DNA of 64,000 nucleotides from Megascapheus bottae (taxonomy: Eukaryota; Chordata; Mammalia; Rodentia; Geomyidae). The stretch's first letter is position 1; each line of letters begins with the position of its first letter. The notes under the pieces were generated by a model that saw only the letters and a program-made list of their open reading frames with translations, was not told where the DNA came from and searched no databases. Below are positions 59,470 to 64,000 of this stretch, one piece after another. The DNA lies in the NCBI GenBank assembly GCA_024803745.1, contig JANJXV010000099.1, forward strand, positions 1,984,001 through 2,048,000. The letters run 5' to 3'. The translations under genes and the position numbers were made by a program.

Positions 59470-62400
59470 ATGGTAGGAACTAATAAATATCTCTCAATCC
59501 TAACTCTCAATATCAATGGACTTTACTCTCCAATTAAACGGCATAGGTTGTCTAGTTGGATCAAAAAGCAAGAGCCATCGTTCTGCTGACTTCGAGAGAC
59601 ACATCTTACCCAAAAACAATCATCTTTTGAAAGTGAGAGGTTGGAATAAACTCTATCAAGCTAACTGCCCCCATAAACAGGCTAGAGTTGCCATCCTCAT
59701 ATCAGATACAATAGACTTCAAACTAAAATTAGTAAGAAAAGACAAAGAAGGTTACTACATACTACTAAAGGGATCTTTCCTCCCGGAAGACATAACAATC
59801 CTAAATATTTACACACCCAATCCCGGAGCTCCAAACTTCATCAAGCAAACTTTACTTACACTGAAACCATACATAGATCGAAACACAGTGATTGTTGGTG
59901 AGTTTAACACACCACTCTCACCTATGGACAGATCAACAAGGCAAAAACTCAACAGAGAAACCTTAGAACTGAACAACTATATAGACCAACTAGATCTAAC
60001 AGACATCTGCAGAATATTCCACCCAGTAACACCACAATATACGTTTTTCTCAGCAGCACATGGAACATTTTCCAAAATAGACCACATCTTAGGCCATAAA
60101 GCAAACCTGGACAGATTCAGAAACACTGAAATTATTCCATGCACACTCTCAGACCATAAAGGCATCAAATTGGAGCTGAACACACATCTCCACCAAAGAA
60201 AACCCTGTAACTCATGGAGACTGAACCACACATTGTTGAATCAAAAACAATGGGTAATCGAAGAGATCAGAACAGATATCCAACTGTTTATGAAATTTAA
60301 CAATAAGGAGCACACAAATATCAACTCCATAGGGACACAACAAAGGCAGTACTCAGAGGAAAATTTATAGCGCTGAGTGCCTACAACAGCAAGTTGGAAA
60401 AATGGCAAACCAACTAGTTAATGTCTCACCTTAACCTCCTGGAAAAAGAGCAACAAACAAACCCTAAACCCATTAGGAGAAAGAAAATTATTAAAATCAA
60501 AGCAGAATTAAATGATTTGGAATAAAAAAACTATAGAAAGAATCAACAAAACAAGGAGTTGGTTCTTGAAATAATTAACAAAATTGACAAGCCCTTAGCA
60601 AATCTTACCAAAAAAAGAAGAGAGCATATCGAAATAAACAAAATCGCAGATGAAAATGGTAATATCACGACAGAAATTACCAAGATCCAGAATATCATGA
60701 GGGAATACTTCTCAAACCTTTACGCCAACAAATTTGAGAATCTAGAAGAAATGGATGAATTCCTCGACAATATTAACATACACACACTGAACCAAGAGGA
60801 GCTAACCCAACTCAACAGGCCTATTTCAAGCTCTGAAATAGAAATGGAAATTAGACAACTTCCACTTAAAAAGAGCCCAGGGCCAGATGGATTCACAGCT
60901 GAATTCTATAAGGTCTTCAAAGCAGAGCTGACACCAATACTCCTCAAGCTCTTCAACGAAATTGAAAATGAAGGTTCTTTACTAAACTGATTCTGTGAAG
61001 CCAGCATATCCCTCATCCCTAAACCAGACAGAGATTCATCAAAGAAAGAGATCTATAGACCCATTTCTTTGATGAACCTCGATGCAAAACTTCTCAACAA
61101 AATACTGGCCAACCGTCTATAACAACTCATCAAAAAAAATGTACACTATGATCAAACTGGATTAATCACAGGGAGGCAAAGCTGGTTCAACATACACAAA
61201 TCAATTAATATAATTCAACACATCAACAGGAGCAGGGATAAAATCACATGATTGTCTCAATAGATGCGGAAAAGGCATTTGACAAGATCCAAAACCCCTT
61301 TATGTTAAAAGATGTGGTGAAACTAGGAATCCATGGAACATTTCTCAATGTAATAAAGGCTGTGTATGAGAAACCCACTGCTAGTATTATACTTAATGGT
61401 GAAAATCTAAAGCCATTCCCTCTAAAATCAGGAACGAGACAAGGATGCCCACTCTCTCCACTCCTTTTTAACATAGTACTAGAATTCCTAGGCAGTGCAA
61501 TAAGGCAAGCAGCAAGCATAAAGGGGATCCAAGTAGGGAAAGAGGAAATAAAACTATCCCTCTTTGCAGATGACATGATTCTGTATTTAAAGAATCCTAT
61601 AGACTCTACTCCCAAGCTCCTTGAGCTGATTCAAAGCTTTGGAAGGGTAGCAGGCCATATAATCAACCCTCACAAATCAACTGCCTTACTTTACGCCAAC
61701 ACTGAGAGGAACGAGGCAATAATCAGGAAAGAAAATCCTTTCACAATAGCCTCAAAGAAAATAAAGTACCTAGCAATTAGCTTAACTAAGAATGTAAAGG
61801 ACCGTTTAGATGAAAACTTTAAAACCCTAAAAAAGGAAATTAAAGCAGAACTAAGGAAATGGAAAAACCTCCCGTGCTCCTGGATTGGAAGAATCAACAT
61901 TGTGAAAATGACAATCTTGCCAAGGGCTATCTACAAATTCAATGTAATACCCATCAACATCCCAATGTCCTTCTTTAAAGACATAGAAGAGGCAATTCAA
62001 AATTTCATATGGAATAATAAAAGACCCCGTATAGCAAAAACATTTCGTAGCAGAAAGAACAGCGCTGGAGGAATTTCAATTCCAAACTTAAGGCTCTATT
62101 ACAGAGCTATAATTCTTAAAACAGCTTGGTACTGGCACAAGAACAGGCCTGAAGTCCAATGGAGTAGAACTGCGGACCCAGATATTAAACCACAGACCTA
62201 GGGCCACCTAATCTTTGACCAGGGAACCAAAAAAATAGAATGGAAGAAAGACAGCCTCTTCAACAAGTTGTGCTGGCAGAACTGGTTAAACACCTGCAGA
62301 AAACTAAAGATGGATCCTTCTTTGTCCCCTTGCACTAGATTTAACTCCAAATGGATCAAAGACGTGGAGGTAAAAGCTGACACACTGAAAAGTTTACAGG

Positions 62401-63311
62401 AAGGAATAGGAGATACACTAGGCCTCCTTGGTACAGGTCGAAACTTTCTTAATAAGGACCAAGAATCACAACAAATCAGAGAAAGGCTGGATAAGTGGGA
62501 CTACATTAAACTGCAGAGCTTTTGTATGGCAACGGATATAGCTAGTAAACTAATCAGGAAGCCTACAGAGTGGGAGAAGATCTTCACCACCCAAACAACG
62601 GAACAAGGCCTCATATCTAAAATATATCAACAACTCAAAAAATTGAATCACTCCAAAACTAACCTCCAAAGTAACACCCATCCCATTACAAAATGGGCCA
62701 AAGAATTAAAGAGAGTCTTCTCTGAAGAAGAAACAAAAATGGCCTATAGACACATGAAGAAATGCTCAACATCTCTGGTCATAAAAGAAATGCAAATCAA
62801 AACAAGTCTAAGATTCCACCTAACTCCAGTTAGAATGGCCAGGATCAGGAAAACGAATGACAACAGATGCTGGACGGGATGTGGTCAGGAGGGATCACTA
62901 CTACACTGTTGGTGGGAGTGCAAACTCGTTCAACCACTATGGAAAGCAGTGCGGCAGTGCCTCAAAACGCTAAACATACAACTCCCCTATGACCCAGCAA
63001 TTCCAGTACTTGGCATTTACTCAACAATCCAGAAACAAGGGCATACTAAACCCACTAGCACAACAATGTTCATTGCAGCACTATTCACCATAGCAAAGAT
63101 ATGGAACCAACCCAGATGTCCCTCAGCTGAAGAGTGGATCAACAAATTGTGGTATTTGTACACAATGGAATTCTATGCTGCTGTCAGAAAGAATGACATC
63201 GCCCCATTTGTTATGGAATGGAAAGACTTAGAACAAATCATATTAAGTGAAGTAAGCCAGACTCAAAGGAACTTAGGCTCAGTGGTTTCCCTCATTCATC
63301 ATAATCAGTAG
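59470..63311 (+). pseudogene. L1 ORF2, broken, copy VI
   Basis: Start codon kept. Shared TGA at 59587-59589, Glu codon of GEFN at 59900-59902, shared frameshifts near 60335, 60565 and 61241, and shared TGA near 60988. The RT stretch 61248-62201 (317 codons) has FADD at 61563-61574 and ends at a private TAG (Tyr codon). The C-terminal stretch from 62268 is open for 347 codons to the natural stop and carries a C-x3-C-x7-H-x4-C motif ([19 protein letters not shown]). Confidence 0.93.
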
Positions 63312-63731
63312 AAACCTTGGGCTCTACTAGCAGAGATTGTGAATAGAGCAAAAGGCCATATATAAGGCCATATAATGTGAAGCTAATTGAAAGGACCTCC
63401 AGGATATTGACACAAAAGCCATATAATGAATGATTGTTGTCCTTAATGTACTATGTTGTCTCTTATCTCCTTTGCTGTCCCTTGGTTATCCCATACTGGT
63501 ATAGTATCTCACTTTGTTATGTGATATATTCAATTTATTTGTATTTGAATATTTGAAATTTGATAGGGAAGCGGGCAAAACCAAGACGGGTGGGGGGTGT
63601 GGGGTTGGAGGGAAATGGGTACCAAAACATGTGAAAGGGTATCAATGTATGTGAATCAATGCATCTTCTATCTGGCAAATATCATGTAAGCCTTTTACTA
63701 ATTAAAATAAAAAAATTTAAAAAAAAAGAAA

Positions 63732-64000
63732 GTTGTAGTATGTGGGGAGGATGATGGGGTCAAATACATTTCTTCTTAGAAATATAACTCGACTGGTTGC
63801 CCTGGATTTTCCTGGCCTTCTTCTTAGAGAAAGTTCTGTTATACTGGATTTGTGGCTTGGCAATGATCTAGCATGTACATCTTCGAGTAAGACATCCACA
63901 ACTTCCATGCCTGAGACTCGAGTTTCCAGACCTTTGGCAACAGCACAGCAACATCTTTCTTCCTCCTGAGCCACAGGCCAAGTGAGCTGGCTTGAGCTGG
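63732..64000 (+). mobile_element. Start of the next L1 (copy VII), runs off the window
   Basis: The first 269 bases of the 5'UTR follow the A-rich tail of copy VI directly, so the array continues to the right. Confidence 0.92.

Larger units (their letters stand above)
56315..63731 (+). mobile_element. Full-length L1, copy VI
   Basis: 7417 bp. Although it sits next to copy V, it shares the derived lesions of copies I and II at every diagnostic site except the ORF2 start codon, which it keeps. Its 3'UTR (63312-63731) shows several private substitutions, including changes inside the purine tract (GGGAAGCGGGC). Confidence 0.95.
46696..64000 (+). repeat. Head-to-tail L1 tandem array, right block
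   Basis: Same unit and orientation as the left block. The 5' end motif occurs at 48984, 56315 and 63732, giving periods of 7331 and 7417. Junctions are again A-rich tail directly against the L1 5' end. The block begins abruptly in mid-ORF2 at 46696 and runs off the right edge of the window. The copy at 48984 is visibly more diverged, while the copy at 56315 is close to copies I and II of the left block. Confidence 0.93.

Overview
This window is nuclear DNA of a mammal, most likely a rodent. It has no prokaryotic gene organisation. It holds LINE-1 (L1) retrotransposons, dozens of short B1-like and ID-like SINEs, GA/GAAA/CA microsatellites, and one KRAB zinc-finger locus with spliced exons. The SINEs (a 7SL/B1-like left part joined to an ID-like tRNA-derived right part, plus ID-ID dimers) suggest Castorimorpha, perhaps Geomyoidea (kangaroo rats, pocket mice, gophers). 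That placement is an inference.

Layout. (1) 1-18676 is a head-to-tail array of one L1 type: the tail of an upstream copy (1-299), two complete copies (300-7738 and 7739-15162), and a third cut off inside the ORF2 endonuclease (15163-18676). (2) 18677-46695 is about 28 kb of older, SINE-rich DNA. It contains a decayed KRAB-ZNF gene (21450 to about 26690), a 5'-inverted old L1, an inverted fragment holding only the 5'UTR of the array-type L1 (33460-34706), an unrecognised decayed coding-like stretch (35770-37094), and a run of old L1 3' ends (41455-43690). (3) 46696-64000 is a second array in the same orientation: a copy starting inside the RT domain (46696-48983), two complete copies (48984-56314 and 56315-63731), and the start of another (63732 onward).

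The two arrays are the main feature. In every one of the five junctions seen, the A-rich tail of one L1 runs straight into the 5' end of the next, with no flanking host DNA. The period is 7439, 7424, 7331 and 7417 bp. Each unit has a 5'UTR of about 1.95 kb that contains two SINE-derived blocks, one antisense and one sense, followed by ORF1, ORF2 and a short 3'UTR with a purine-rich G tract. All testable copies share the same disabling changes: a TAG in the ORF1 C-terminal domain, an ORF2 frameshift before the RT domain, a TGA in the RT region, and Glu in place of Asp in the endonuclease GDFN-type motif. Most also share a 4-nt ORF1 deletion. The array therefore looks like a macrosatellite spread by DNA-level duplication of an already dead L1, not by repeated retrotransposition. 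No gene in the window is clearly intact; the KRAB exons have good splice sites, but the zinc-finger exon has stops and frameshifts.
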